A DNA stretch of 64,000 nt from Fibrobacter sp. GTDB lineage: Bacteria > Fibrobacterota > Fibrobacteria > Fibrobacterales > Fibrobacteraceae. Below are positions 50,105 through 60,181 of the stretch, in pieces. A program made the translations under genes and the position numbers. Where the stretch lies: positions 17,128-81,127 of the forward strand of contig JAKSIL010000014.1 in NCBI GenBank assembly GCA_024398815.1, written 5' to 3'. The first letter of the stretch is position 1, and every line of letters starts with the position of its first letter. The notes beneath the pieces were generated by a model. It saw only the letters and a program-made list of their open reading frames with translations. It had not been told where the DNA came from and made no database searches.

Positions 50105-50977
50105 ATGGCCGAGGCGCTCGTCAAGTTGGAATCGGTGTCGTTCCGTTATCCGAAATCGGATGTGGACGCTCTTTCCGACGTGAGTCTTGAAATCCCGGTG
50201 GGGAGTTTTTTTGCGCTGCTCGGCCCGAATGGCGCTGGCAAGACGACTCTCATGAGGCTTTTGTGCGGGCGTCTTGGCGAGTTTAGCGGAACTTTATTCG
50301 TAAATGGCGAGCGCGGGTTCTTGCGGTCTGCGGATTATGGCGTTCTTCTCGAAAATCCTGGCGTCTATCCGAAGCTTTCCATCGAGGAATACCTGAGTTA
50401 TTTTGCCGGTTTTTATGGAATGGGCGAGGGGACCTGTCTGCCTGGCGGCGCTGCCCGTACTCGAACTGAAAATTTGGCCGCACGTTTGAATCTACCGGTG
50501 CTTACGTCGCGGATGTCGTCGCTTTCTCTCGGCAATCGTCAAAAGGTGCAGATTTTGCGGGCGTTGATTCATTCGCCCAAAATCTTGATTTTGGACGAGC
50601 CTGTGGCAAATCTCGATCCGACTGCACGTGAAACTGTTTGGAAGCTTATCGCCGAATGGCGTGAACGCGAAAATGGGACGGCTATCGTTTGTTCCCACAT
50701 TCTTGCCGAAATGGAATCCGAGGCTTCGGATTACGCCATTATCGATGGTGGTCGTATTTTGAAAACGGGGAAGTTGGATGTTGCTGCTAAGAATGTTCGC
50801 AATGCAGAAAATGGTTCCGGAACGGCGGCAAAAGAATTTTCGCTTGAACTGAATTCCGCGGCTTCTGCGGAACGGATTACCCGAGCCTTGGAAATCGCGG
50901 GCATCAAAGCCGCTGTCGTGACGGCCCAGGAAACATCTCTCGCTGATATATATAGGGGTACGATACAGAACCGCTGA
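50105..50977 (+). CDS. ABC transporter ATP-binding protein
   Basis: A 290-residue ABC ATPase of the CcmA/YhaQ exporter type. Walker A is GPNGAGKTT (about 41-49), signature LSLGNRQKVQ, Walker B ILILDEPVANLD, and the H-loop SHILAEM. Residues beyond about 225 form a C-terminal extension as in ABC-2-type exporters. No permease gene is next to it in the window (the next genes are repeats, then tamA on the other strand), so its membrane partner must be elsewhere, or it has another role. The signature Gly-Gly is reduced to LSLG. Confidence 0.9.
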   Translation: MAEALVKLESVSFRYPKSDVDALSDVSLEIPVGSFFALLGPNGAGKTTLMRLLCGRLGEFSGTLFVNGERGFLRSADYGVLLENPGVYPKLSIEEYLSYFAGFYGMGEGTCLPGGAARTRTENLAARLNLPVLTSRMSSLSLGNRQKVQILRALIHSPKILILDEPVANLDPTARETVWKLIAEWRERENGTAIVCSHILAEMESEASDYAIIDGGRILKTGKLDVAAKNVRNAENGSGTAAKEFSLELNSAASAERITRALEIAGIKAAVVTAQETSLADIYRGTIQNR

Positions 50978-51179
50978 TTTTGACTTTCGTCATGGATCCC
51001 GTCGGCACTTCGTGCCTCCAGGATGACGAGTCCCTCACGTTCTATGAAGGCGCTCTCCTCTACCGTCACCCTGGAGCGTAGCGACGGGGCCCAGGACGAA
51101 CCCATTGCAAAAAGCCGTCCAATCTCGTCACCCTGGAGCGTAGCGACGGGGCCCAGGACGACGTTTATAACTCAATTCT
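50978..51179. repeat. Repeat-filled gap between the ABC gene and tamA
   Basis: Contains a GGATCCCGTCGGCACTTCGTG unit (50992-51030) like that in the UvrA-like gene, and two CGTCACCCTGGAGCGTAGCG units (51064-51097 and about 51127-51160). A 39-base stretch matches the spacer after glyA (21999-22037). No gene is seen. The two flanking genes converge here, so it also serves as the terminator region. Confidence 0.7.
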
Positions 51180-53057
51180 TTAGAACGTCTGCGAGAGGTC
51201 GAAATCGAATCGTCCCCATTCAAACGATTCCGCGTCCCAGTGCGAGAATACTTTCTTGAATGCGTAGTCCAATCTAAATGTCAGGAACTGCCATTTGTAG
51301 CGAATGCCAAGGCCAAGGCTCGCGTCGGATTCCGCTTCGTAAGTGTCGCTTTCGTCGTCGGTGACTTTCGCCCAGTCGAAGAATTGCACAATCTGCCATT
51401 TCTTGAGGCTTTTCCAGGGCATGTCCCATCGGAGTTCCTCGTTGAATCTGAAATACATGGGCGTAAGGCCTGTGTTGATGACTTTTTCGCCATCCTCGTC
51501 CGTCGATTCGTAGCTTGCGTAAATGCTGCGGAATCGGTAACCGCGAACGGAGCGCGAACCGCCCTGGTAAAATACGCGGGCGTCGTCTTCGATGGCCGAG
51601 TTGAAAAACTTGCCGACGCTTCCGCTCAATGCCCCATAGAATGTCCAGAACAGCGGGTAGTACAAATTAATCGTTCCGCTTCCGTAGGCGTATGGATTCC
51701 CGAGCATCTTGGGATTGTCAAACGAAGCGTTGAGGTTGGTGCCTACGCCGGTCGTCGGTGCAAAGCGGATGCCTTTTGTGGGGTTGAAATAGTCGTCGGT
51801 GTAGTCGAACGTGAGTGCAATCTCGCCCTTGAACTTGAAGAGTTCTTCGTCGTTCTTATCCACGTAACGCGTGTCAAGCGTTCCACGGAATCGAATGTGG
51901 TTCGTAATGCCGAAGGTAAGGTCACCACGGTTGATGACTTCGTAACGTTCTTCGATGCTGTCGGCGTAGGCGGGCGGGTTGATTTTTTCATGGTTGAAGC
52001 TAAGGCGGTCTTCAAAGCGGATTGCCGTCGGGATGAACGTGAACGATGTTCCGAACAATAGCGGGTTGGCGTAGCCTACTGATATCTCTTGTTTGTGCTG
52101 TGCAATTTGGAAGTTTGTCGAAAATTCGTTGAACCGTCCGAAGAAGTTCTTGTGCCTAGCGTACGCCTGTGCGCCGAATCCATAAATTTGTTCGTAGAAG
52201 AATCCGTACCGAGCTTCACCAGGGATTCGCTCGGTCACGTCAAGATGCACGTCTGAAAGTCCGTCTTCACGCAGAGAATCGCTGAGCTTGATTTGCGTAA
52301 ACAGCTGTGTCGACAAGAGCTTGTTTTTGAAGGAATAGTACTGGTCACCGTCGATGGTTTCACCTTTGGGAATCTTCCATAGCGAAGATAGCCATGCTGT
52401 ATCCGAAAGCCCTGCTTCTTCGCCTTCCCTGGAATTTTTTTCGCCAATGCGCTGCGTAGAACTCACGATATTTCCCATCATGACTTTTGTTCCGGGCTCC
52501 ACGTTTATTTCCACATAGATGCGTTTTTCCGTCGTGTCGATTTTTTCGATAGGTGTCACGAAGACGTGCAAATACCCTTCGCGACGGTATGCCGACAGCA
52601 CATATTGCAGGTCTTCGGCGATGGCGTCCTGTTCAAAATACCTGTTTTGGTTCGTCTTCAGCGAAGTGGTCTTGATTTCGACATTCACGTTTTCCGATGT
52701 ATTGATGCTGACTCCGTTGAACTTGTACCTTTCGCCTTCGGTTATGTTGAACATGTATCCGCGTTGCATGCTGTCGGCTGAGAAGTATTCGCGACGGATT
52801 TCCATTTTGAGGTCAAGGCTGAAGTACCCTCTCGAGTAATAGAGGGCCTTGATGTTCTCCGACGAAAGTCTCATTAAAAAGTCTTGTTTCGTGGTGTCGA
52901 GCTGTCCGAATTCTTCAGGAATTTCAAGCTGTTCCTCGAGCTGGAAATTCGAGAAAATCTTGTTTCCGTAAAATTCGGTGTACCATGGGTGCTTTATGGC
53001 TTCTTCCGCAAAAACCAGACTTGCAAAAATCAACAGGAAACTAATCAATCGTTTCAT
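51180..53057 (-). CDS. tamA: TamA-like Omp85 outer-membrane protein
   Basis: A 625-residue Omp85-family protein expected to insert substrates into the outer membrane. A signal peptide (to about FAEE) is followed by POTRA-like modules (about 25-240; e.g. YYSRGYFSLDLKMEI, RYFEQDAIAEDLQYVLSAYRREGYL) and a C-terminal beta-barrel ending in ...RFDFDLSQTF, a normal barrel terminal Phe. The barrel contains GGSRSVRGYRFRSI, the Omp85 motif region. It is encoded immediately downstream of the tamB-like gene with a 4-base ATGA overlap and GGAGAC ribosome-binding site. Alternative: a BamA paralogue, but the partner argues for TamA. Confidence 0.85.
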   Translation of the reverse strand: MKRLISFLLIFASLVFAEEAIKHPWYTEFYGNKIFSNFQLEEQLEIPEEFGQLDTTKQDFLMRLSSENIKALYYSRGYFSLDLKMEIRREYFSADSMQRGYMFNITEGERYKFNGVSINTSENVNVEIKTTSLKTNQNRYFEQDAIAEDLQYVLSAYRREGYLHVFVTPIEKIDTTEKRIYVEINVEPGTKVMMGNIVSSTQRIGEKNSREGEEAGLSDTAWLSSLWKIPKGETIDGDQYYSFKNKLLSTQLFTQIKLSDSLREDGLSDVHLDVTERIPGEARYGFFYEQIYGFGAQAYARHKNFFGRFNEFSTNFQIAQHKQEISVGYANPLLFGTSFTFIPTAIRFEDRLSFNHEKINPPAYADSIEERYEVINRGDLTFGITNHIRFRGTLDTRYVDKNDEELFKFKGEIALTFDYTDDYFNPTKGIRFAPTTGVGTNLNASFDNPKMLGNPYAYGSGTINLYYPLFWTFYGALSGSVGKFFNSAIEDDARVFYQGGSRSVRGYRFRSIYASYESTDEDGEKVINTGLTPMYFRFNEELRWDMPWKSLKKWQIVQFFDWAKVTDDESDTYEAESDASLGLGIRYKWQFLTFRLDYAFKKVFSHWDAESFEWGRFDFDLSQTF

Positions 53058-56000
53058 TTTTTAGTCTCCTTTTTGAAAGGTGGTTTGGGGTCGTCGTTGT
53101 ATTCGTCCGGCGGGTCAATGGTTTCGCAATGGCCTATGCCGAGCAGGCACGGATTCCAGTAGCGGTAAACATAGCTTATACCGACGTTCTTTTCAACTCG
53201 GGTTTCTTCGTTGCCTTCTGTACCTGTGTTGGCGATGTACTGCTTTGACACCAGCATGGTGTAGAGCGAAAGTGTCGGCGAAAGATGGTTCTTGTGCGAG
53301 TATTCCTTGTCTTTGAATACGGGAAGCGTGTAGTTGACGCCGAATTGCAGCGATTGGTCGTAAGTGGGGTCTTCGCTCTGGTCCTTGGTGTAGCCTAGAA
53401 TGAGACTCAAGTCCTTGACCCAGCGGTCAAGCGAAATGGGCAACTTGAAGTAGCTGGAGTCGCGTTCGTTCGTAGTGTTGTTGTTGAAGAGCATCACCTT
53501 CATGTCGATGTCGCCGATGTATTCGCCGCCAAGGGTCTTGTTGGCTGTAGAAGAAATCACCTTTCCGATGGCCTTGCCGGCGAGTTTGTTCCAGTCGGTA
53601 GTTTCGTTGTCCTGGTTGGCGATACATCCAAGGAATATGTTGTAGTAAACGGAGGCCGCGCTGGATTCGTTACCGCAGTTGCTACTGGGGTTGGGCTGCA
53701 GGTTTGTTATTGTTCCTTGAATGTCGAGGTTTACAGGGCAGGTTGACTTTTCGTTTTCTTCAGCTTCGTCGCAATAGGGGAGTTCCTGCGAACTGGATAC
53801 ATCGACAATACCGTGCTGCCACGGAACGTCGGTCCACGAGATTCTAAACGAATTCAAGTCGAATTCGTAAACTTCCTGAACGCCGATGAATCCGGTGTTG
53901 GAGTTGGTGACGTCGCCTCGTAGTAGCGGACGCCCCGTATTTCCAAGCACCCAGACGTCGAAGGTAAAGGGGAAGGTTGCGAAAGGTGTCACAATTTCCA
54001 CGGAGTCCGTCTGGGAATCGCTCACGTGAATCGACAAGTTGATTGGGCTTGCCGTAGAAAGCTTAACTTCGGATTCCTTGCTGCGGAGTTTTGCAATGAC
54101 GTTGTTGAATAAAGTAAGGAATTTGTCCATAGTCGAAGGTGTGACTTCGATTTCAAGGTCTCTGTAGTAAGTAAGTTTATCTACAGTGACGTCTCCGCTG
54201 ATGGTGCTGTTCTGCAATACACCGTCCCTTGAATGCGGAATGGAATAGTTCAGCTGGGCCTTGGCCAAGGCTTCGCCAAGTCCTAAAGCGTCGTCTTTAA
54301 AGTTGTAACGGATGACGGGGATGTTTCCCGTGATGATGATGTCTTCTTCGGAATCTTCCATGTGGCCCGAAATATTTTCGGCGACCAGTGTGTGTGGTCC
54401 GTGCCTGATGGTGTACCTTTCGGATTGAATGTCGATGGCTCTCAAGCGCAGACTGTCAAGGTCGAACTGCAGCGTGCCGCTGACAGTTTCGCCACTGTCG
54501 TTTTTCGTGGAAACTTCGGTGAGGTTCAAAAGTCCGTTTTCCATGTGCCCGCGAATCTTTAGCGGAATCAGATAGTTTATCTTGGGAGGCTGGTAAACCG
54601 TCGAATCCGAGCGGATGTCTGCAGTGATTCCTCTGATGCCTTCCTTGAGTCTCGCCGATACATCGACTTGCAAATCGGTCTTCTTGACTTCGCTGACGCT
54701 TCCTGGAACGAACCAGGAACCGTTCATGTTCAGCTTGCCGTTGAAGGTGAGGGCTGAATCGAGGAAGCCTTCTGCGTAGAGGTCTCCGCCGTTGTCGCTA
54801 TTGTGCGAAACGCTCACATGACGCTTGCTGTCGAAAACATCGTCCAGAATAATCTGCGTGTTGCCAGTCCATCCGCCTCCGCCGATTCCGAGATAGGCGT
54901 TCAGTTCAACTTTGTTCGCTTCGGCGAACATGTTCATCTTTTTCACGTTGAAGAGTACTGGTGGAATGTTGCTGAACTGCAAATCGGTAAAGTCGATGTT
55001 GCCTTGGAGTCCGTGACCTTCGGTGTACGACAAATCTCCGTTGATGAAGCCCGAAGTGAATGTCGTGTCGTTGAGCGGGTCGAGCAAAAGCGGGATGCTG
55101 AAATCTCTTGCCGACGCCCACGCGTGGACGACCTGAATAGGCAGTGCGCCTGTGGGCTTGAAGTCCGGGTTCGAGTCGTTAGGCAAGACGAATACCATTT
55201 CGGCTTCCACCTTGTTCTTGCTGTGGATGGCTTCGAACTTGTCGATGAATACGGAGTCCCCGTTTTCACGGGCCTTGATCTGGCCTTGCAGGTTGAACGG
55301 TTGTACGTTGCCTGCGATACTCATTTCCATGGTGCCTATGTGTTCGTCGAAGTTCTGGTTCCAGAACCCGGTCACCTTTCCGTCGAGGTTTTCGCTGACC
55401 TTGAAATCGGCGAATGGAAGTGTGGAAACTTCGACGCTGTCGGCTTTGAACCTGAGGGTGGTGGAGTCGATGATGGATACGTACGCTTCGGCAACGCCGC
55501 CGTGCCTTTGTGCGACTCTCCATGACGTGTGCGGATATTCGCCGTTCCAAATGACATCGCCTGTGACGTCGAAGGTTTCCTTGGGCGTGTAGATGATGCC
55601 GTTCGAGAAATTAATTCCGTTCTTGTCGAGGTCCAAGAGTATCTGTAGCGAGTCCGCCGTAACGTGCCACACGTAGGGGATGGTATCGATTTTTACGAGT
55701 GCCTTCATGTGCCCGTTGTTGAACGAACCGTAAATCTTGTAGCGGTCCCTGAGAATGAATTCCCCTTGGCTCCAGTCCAGCGCCCAAGGTTCGTAGGGCG
55801 ACATGTCGCCGAAGTAGGTGAGGCTGAACTCGTCCTCGAAGTTCATGGAACATTCAACGACGGAGCCGTGCCTGGTCTCTGCCACGACTTCCATCTTGTT
55901 TCCGTTCTTGTTGATGGAGTGTATGGACATGTCAAGCGACATCATTTGCGGGCCGAAGAGGGCGCTCATGTCGTTAACGGAGCCCATTCCGTCGATGTTC

Positions 56001-57007
56001 AAATTCTTGTCGATGTCGCCTTCGAGGTGGATCGATCCGCCTTCGTCGTTTTTCAGGTCAATGTTGGCATGTACGATTTCATCGTCCCCGTCCAGATTCA
56101 CGGTGACGTTCGAGGCGAGCAGAGGCCAGTAATCGTCCATCCTCGTTTTAACGGTCGCCTTGTATTTGGGCTTTTGATTCTTGCCGTCCAGGCTGGCTTC
56201 GCCCTTTACGCTCAATCCCTTGATTTGCGGGGCTGATTTCGGAATTTCGAAGGGCAGCCATTCGTTGATGTCCTTGAGGTCGAGGTCAACCTTGGTTTTC
56301 ACTTCGGCGAGATTTTCCTTGTTCAGGCTGGCGTCCACGTCTACATAGTCTTTGCCCGCCTTGACCTTGCCTTGCAGTTTTAGAGCGTTGCCGCCGAAGT
56401 CGCCTTGCAGGCTGAACGACGACGTGTGGCTGATGTGGTCGCCCTTGATGCTATCGACGGAAACGCCGAATCTGGTCATGCCCTGGCTTTGCACTTTTAC
56501 TTGCGAAATTTCCCAATGTTTTTCACCTGCATCGATAGATACGCTGTCGACGCCTATGTTTACGGGGATGTAGAATTTCGCCTTTGGCGGAATGGATGGG
56601 GGAGAGTCTGATTTCGGTGTGATTTCCTTGTCTGCCGTGTCGGCTACAATCTTTGCGGAGACCCGTGTCGCCGTGAGTGTGAGTCCCTTGAATTCTTCTA
56701 TAACGGTAATGTCGAAATCCGGGTCGACGATGGTGACTGTCGTGCCGTTCGACTTTATTTGCAGGGAATCCCATTTGTGGGTCAGCACCCCGTCCATCTG
56801 GTGCCCGTAGGGGACAACTTCCGTGTTGCCGTAGGTGTGCGGGGTTTCAAGGTAGGTCTTGAACGCAATATAGGCGAACCAGGCGCACAGAGCAAGCGCG
56901 CCCACAATCGCTGTCGTCAAGACAACGGTGAACTTGTATGTCGAAGTCCATTTCTTCAACGTATTATAAGTATAGCATCTTTTTTCTTGTAAGTTGTTGG
57001 TGCTCAA
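53054..57007 (-). CDS. tamB: TamB-like inter-membrane bridge protein
   Basis: A roughly 1300-residue AsmA/DUF490-type protein that spans the periplasm and partners with TamA, or transports phospholipid between membranes. A single N-terminal membrane anchor (about 28-50, VVLTTAIVGALALCAWFAYIAF) precedes long repetitive beta-sheet (GNALKLQGKVKAG, VNLDGDDEIVHANIDL, LNGKLNMNGSW). The C-terminal DUF490-like domain includes PLLRGDVTNSNTGFIGVQ and LDIQGTITNL. The start is uncertain: the only in-frame upstream start is TTG at 57007; a second TTG at 56959 is also possible; neither has a strong ribosome-binding site. Gene order tamB-tamA is the reverse of Escherichia. Confidence 0.85.
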   Translation of the reverse strand: MSTNNLQEKRCYTYNTLKKWTSTYKFTVVLTTAIVGALALCAWFAYIAFKTYLETPHTYGNTEVVPYGHQMDGVLTHKWDSLQIKSNGTTVTIVDPDFDITVIEEFKGLTLTATRVSAKIVADTADKEITPKSDSPPSIPPKAKFYIPVNIGVDSVSIDAGEKHWEISQVKVQSQGMTRFGVSVDSIKGDHISHTSSFSLQGDFGGNALKLQGKVKAGKDYVDVDASLNKENLAEVKTKVDLDLKDINEWLPFEIPKSAPQIKGLSVKGEASLDGKNQKPKYKATVKTRMDDYWPLLASNVTVNLDGDDEIVHANIDLKNDEGGSIHLEGDIDKNLNIDGMGSVNDMSALFGPQMMSLDMSIHSINKNGNKMEVVAETRHGSVVECSMNFEDEFSLTYFGDMSPYEPWALDWSQGEFILRDRYKIYGSFNNGHMKALVKIDTIPYVWHVTADSLQILLDLDKNGINFSNGIIYTPKETFDVTGDVIWNGEYPHTSWRVAQRHGGVAEAYVSIIDSTTLRFKADSVEVSTLPFADFKVSENLDGKVTGFWNQNFDEHIGTMEMSIAGNVQPFNLQGQIKARENGDSVFIDKFEAIHSKNKVEAEMVFVLPNDSNPDFKPTGALPIQVVHAWASARDFSIPLLLDPLNDTTFTSGFINGDLSYTEGHGLQGNIDFTDLQFSNIPPVLFNVKKMNMFAEANKVELNAYLGIGGGGWTGNTQIILDDVFDSKRHVSVSHNSDNGGDLYAEGFLDSALTFNGKLNMNGSWFVPGSVSEVKKTDLQVDVSARLKEGIRGITADIRSDSTVYQPPKINYLIPLKIRGHMENGLLNLTEVSTKNDSGETVSGTLQFDLDSLRLRAIDIQSERYTIRHGPHTLVAENISGHMEDSEEDIIITGNIPVIRYNFKDDALGLGEALAKAQLNYSIPHSRDGVLQNSTISGDVTVDKLTYYRDLEIEVTPSTMDKFLTLFNNVIAKLRSKESEVKLSTASPINLSIHVSDSQTDSVEIVTPFATFPFTFDVWVLGNTGRPLLRGDVTNSNTGFIGVQEVYEFDLNSFRISWTDVPWQHGIVDVSSSQELPYCDEAEENEKSTCPVNLDIQGTITNLQPNPSSNCGNESSAASVYYNIFLGCIANQDNETTDWNKLAGKAIGKVISSTANKTLGGEYIGDIDMKVMLFNNNTTNERDSSYFKLPISLDRWVKDLSLILGYTKDQSEDPTYDQSLQFGVNYTLPVFKDKEYSHKNHLSPTLSLYTMLVSKQYIANTGTEGNEETRVEKNVGISYVYRYWNPCLLGIGHCETIDPPDEYNDDPKPPFKKETKK

Positions 57008-57222
57008 CGACTTACACGTGAAAAAGGGGTATTTTTCGAGATGTTTTTTTGTGGGTGAAAAATGAGAGGGATGGTTTTGCTTTTTCTTTATGTAAACGAA
57101 AGTTTACCTTTTGTGGTGGGGTGTCGCAATGGCGGGGGCGACCCCAATCGATTTATTGTCTGGCTTGGTGCTTCGCGAAGGGATTTACTATATTCTGAAA
57201 GGAATAATTTTATGAGGTTTTA

Positions 57223-59580
57223 ATGAAAAAACGTTCATTTTTGACTTTGATGGCTTTGCCGTTTCTTTTGGTCGCCTGCAATGGTGTAAACCCCAATGAG
57301 CACGTTGTCGCCAAGGTAAAAAACGAAAAGATTTTCCAGGAAGATTTGGACTTGATCATGCACGCCATGGGCGTGAATCGTGAAAATAACGAATACAAGA
57401 AAAATGTCGAAGAAGGCTTTTTGGACGCAGCCCTTGTATCCGATATTGTTGCCGAAAATCCGCAACTGCAAAAGGACTGGGAAAACTACAGAAAGAATCT
57501 CGACGACCGTCTGCTCACCATTACCTACCAGCGGTACTACGCCCAGGAATGCCTAATGTACCCGGATTCCGTTCTGCGTCGCTATTTTGACGCTCATAAG
57601 GACAAGTTCGGTGGCGATACCGCAGTGTTCATGGACGTGCGTAAAAAGGTGGCCGAACGCGTGTTCTTCGAAGATAACGCCGATTCCCTTAACGAATACA
57701 TCAAGCAAAACATAAAGACGAAGGATGTACCCGCCCGTCTTGACATGTTCCACTTTGAGGGCACCAAGGCTGAAGCCGAGAAAATGCTCGCTTTGCTGGA
57801 TACCGCCCAGAACCCTGAAAAAATCGAAGGCTTTGCCAAGGGATACGCCCGCGACGATTTCCAGTCGGGCATCTTGAAGAACAAGGCTTTGGAACCGTTC
57901 CTTTTCGGCGATAGCATGGTGCTTGCCGGCCAGTCCAAGTTGGTGGCCTTGAGCGATACGAACCTGTTCATGGCGTTCAAGGTGACGAACCGTGTGCCGC
58001 GAATTATAGCCGATGTCGAAATGTTCCGTACGGAATTTGAAAACAACTATGTGTACGATTACAGACAAAAGGTCGTGCGCCAGTTGAGTGATTCCCTTTG
58101 GGCCAAGTACGGCCTTAAAATCGAAAAGATTGAACCTCCCGAGCCGAAGGCTTTCTATGAACAGAGTAAATCCAAGTTCATGAGGTCGGCTGGCTACGAG
58201 GTTTACCATGTGCAGTCCAAGGACTCCAGTGCGCTTGCCAAGCTTTTTGCCGAGCCCGTAGCAAGCTTGGACGGCTTCAAGGAAATCGCTACAAAGAACA
58301 GCGAGAACAAGTGGACTGCTGCAAATGGCGGCTATGTGGGCGAGGTGCTTGTCGATCACGCCCTGCCTTATGGTATTGGGCTTCTCCCCGCAATGTTCAG
58401 CGAGTTCGATGGCAAGTCCGCTGGCTATGTGTCTGGTGTCATTCGTTCGGAAAGCTCCGATTATCACGTGTTCTACCTGGCGAAGTCTGTTGCGGCCGAA
58501 CAAAAGCCGTTTGAACGCGTCGAGGCCATGGCAAAGATCATGCTTGACCATGGTATCGATTATCCCTTGGATTCCAATTATGTTCTTGCTAACGAGAATG
58601 GCAAACCGTTGGTGCAGGAACGGGATGTGTTGAATTTGTACGAAGAGGAGCCTGGGATTATACACGGCAATCGTGCCAGGGAACGGATTGTGTACATGCT
58701 TACGGAATGCCATGCCTTTGCGCAGGAAGCCCGACTCATGCACCTGGATGAATCCTGGGAATACCTCGCCATGGTGCGTCATGCCCGCAGGAACTACATC
58801 GTCGATAATTACAAAACGCTGTTCCTGAAGAACCATAACATTTCCGACGACTCCCTCAAGTCCGTTTACGACAAAGTCGGAAACCCGTTCCGCAGAGGCC
58901 TTTCTTTCGAAGATTCCAAGAGCGACTTGATTGAATATCTGGTGTTCCCGGAGAATTCCTTGAAGCGCGAATACTACTACGCCATCTTCTTGAACAAGGG
59001 CGAAAGCTTCGAAGCCAACAGGCCCCGTCTCGTTCTCGAGAACATCTCCCGCGAACGTGAGCTGAGAAAGGAGCGCTTGCAGGCAAAGGCTTGGGACCCG
59101 TCGAAGGTCGTGTTCTATGCGGACCCCATCGAATTCAATATGAATGTTGGGCCCGCCCAGATGTTCGTGGCGAAGGCCGACAGCCTCTACAAGGCGCAAA
59201 AGATTGAGTCGGCGATTACCGCTCTCAAGCGCATTCGCGAACTGTATCCCGAGAACGATTCCCTGTTCGCCTACGCGACGTTCAACATTGCGCAGATGCA
59301 GTCTGAATCCGAAGAAGACTTCGACTTGGCGCAGTCCGAGTACTTTACCTACTATCGCATGTGGCCGGATTCTCCGGACGCCGAAAAGGCCATGTTCAGC
59401 CGCGGCTTCATCTTGAACGAGAATTTGCACCGCGACAACGAGGCTCTCGAGGCTCTCGAGGAATTCCAAAAGAAGTACCCGAAGAGCGAACTCAAGGAAT
59501 CGGTGGACTGGCTGGTCGACAACATCAAGAGCGGCGGAAAACTCGCCGACGACCTGATGAAGAAAATCTCCGAGGAATAG
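57223..59580 (+). CDS. Periplasmic PPIase-like lipoprotein with C-terminal TPR region
   Basis: A 785-residue lipoprotein (lipobox LVAC, Cys19) likely acting as a parvulin-type chaperone for outer-membrane or secreted proteins. The N-terminal part resembles SurA/PrsA chaperone helices (VVAKVKNEKIFQEDLDL). A parvulin-like domain spans about 325-430 (EVYHVQSKDSSALAKLF, GFKEIATKNSENKWTAANGGYVGE, YVSGVIRSESSDYHVFYL). A long helical middle follows, and the last 130 residues contain TPR-like repeats (AITALKRIRELYPENDSL, ALEALEEFQKKYPKSEL). Divergent from tamB, which fits a joint role in outer-membrane biogenesis. Confidence 0.8.
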   Translation: MKKRSFLTLMALPFLLVACNGVNPNEHVVAKVKNEKIFQEDLDLIMHAMGVNRENNEYKKNVEEGFLDAALVSDIVAENPQLQKDWENYRKNLDDRLLTITYQRYYAQECLMYPDSVLRRYFDAHKDKFGGDTAVFMDVRKKVAERVFFEDNADSLNEYIKQNIKTKDVPARLDMFHFEGTKAEAEKMLALLDTAQNPEKIEGFAKGYARDDFQSGILKNKALEPFLFGDSMVLAGQSKLVALSDTNLFMAFKVTNRVPRIIADVEMFRTEFENNYVYDYRQKVVRQLSDSLWAKYGLKIEKIEPPEPKAFYEQSKSKFMRSAGYEVYHVQSKDSSALAKLFAEPVASLDGFKEIATKNSENKWTAANGGYVGEVLVDHALPYGIGLLPAMFSEFDGKSAGYVSGVIRSESSDYHVFYLAKSVAAEQKPFERVEAMAKIMLDHGIDYPLDSNYVLANENGKPLVQERDVLNLYEEEPGIIHGNRARERIVYMLTECHAFAQEARLMHLDESWEYLAMVRHARRNYIVDNYKTLFLKNHNISDDSLKSVYDKVGNPFRRGLSFEDSKSDLIEYLVFPENSLKREYYYAIFLNKGESFEANRPRLVLENISRERELRKERLQAKAWDPSKVVFYADPIEFNMNVGPAQMFVAKADSLYKAQKIESAITALKRIRELYPENDSLFAYATFNIAQMQSESEEDFDLAQSEYFTYYRMWPDSPDAEKAMFSRGFILNENLHRDNEALEALEEFQKKYPKSELKESVDWLVDNIKSGGKLADDLMKKISEE

Positions 59581-59608
59581 GCGTTACCCCCTAAAAAACG
59601 CCATTTTT
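59580..59608 (+). terminator. Probable terminator after the PPIase gene
   Basis: GGCGTT (59580-59585) pairs with AACGCC (59597-59602), followed by ATTTTT. Short stem; moderately convincing. Confidence 0.5.
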
Positions 59609-59681
59609 CCCCGTTTTTCTCATATTGTTTCAAGTCTATAATCTATATTTCACGCATTCAAACAAAAAGGTGGTATACACA

Positions 59682-60134
59682 ATGGAAATGACATTCGCCA
59701 TGATCAAGCCCAATGCCGTCAAGTCCGGCTTGGTGGGTCAGATTATTGCCCGTTACGAAGCTGCAGGCCTCTCCGTCTGCGCTATCAAGATGCACCAGAT
59801 GTCCAAGAAGGACGCTCGCGGCTTCTATGCAGAACACGTGAAGAAGCCTTTCTTCCCGGAACTCGAAGCCTACATGACCAAGGGCCCTTCCGTGATGCTC
59901 GCTCTGGGTGGCGAAAATGCCATTGCCAAGGTTCGTGCCATTAACGGTGCTACCAATCCGGCCAAGGCCGAACCGGGTACCCTCCGCTATGACTTTGCTC
60001 CTTCCATGACCGAAAACGTCGTTCACAGTTCCGATAGCCCCAAGAGCGCCAAGCGTGAACTGGACTTCTGGTTTACCAAGAAGGAACGTTATGCTTACGA
60101 AGCAGCCAGCAAGAAGGCCTGCTGCATTCTCTAA
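59682..60134 (+). CDS. ndk: Nucleoside-diphosphate kinase
   Basis: Transfers the gamma phosphate between nucleoside triphosphates and diphosphates. The ATG at 59682 (MEMTFAMIKPNAVK) is preceded by AAAAAGGTGG and yields 150 residues, the standard size. The active-site phosphohistidine is His115 in NVVHSSDSPKSA; other family signatures are GLVGQIIARYE, RYDFA and LDFWF. It is 47 bases before the frdC/sdhC-like gene, so partial co-transcription is possible. Confidence 0.97.
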   Translation: MEMTFAMIKPNAVKSGLVGQIIARYEAAGLSVCAIKMHQMSKKDARGFYAEHVKKPFFPELEAYMTKGPSVMLALGGENAIAKVRAINGATNPAKAEPGTLRYDFAPSMTENVVHSSDSPKSAKRELDFWFTKKERYAYEAASKKACCIL

Positions 60135-60181
60135 TTCAAAGTTTTAACTAAAAACAAAATCCCCTCAAGGAGACAAACTCA

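Noticed and set aside
57553..59469. 638-codon open frame on the minus strand opposite the PPIase gene
   Set aside because: Antisense artefact of codon bias; the plus-strand product has a lipobox and family domains.
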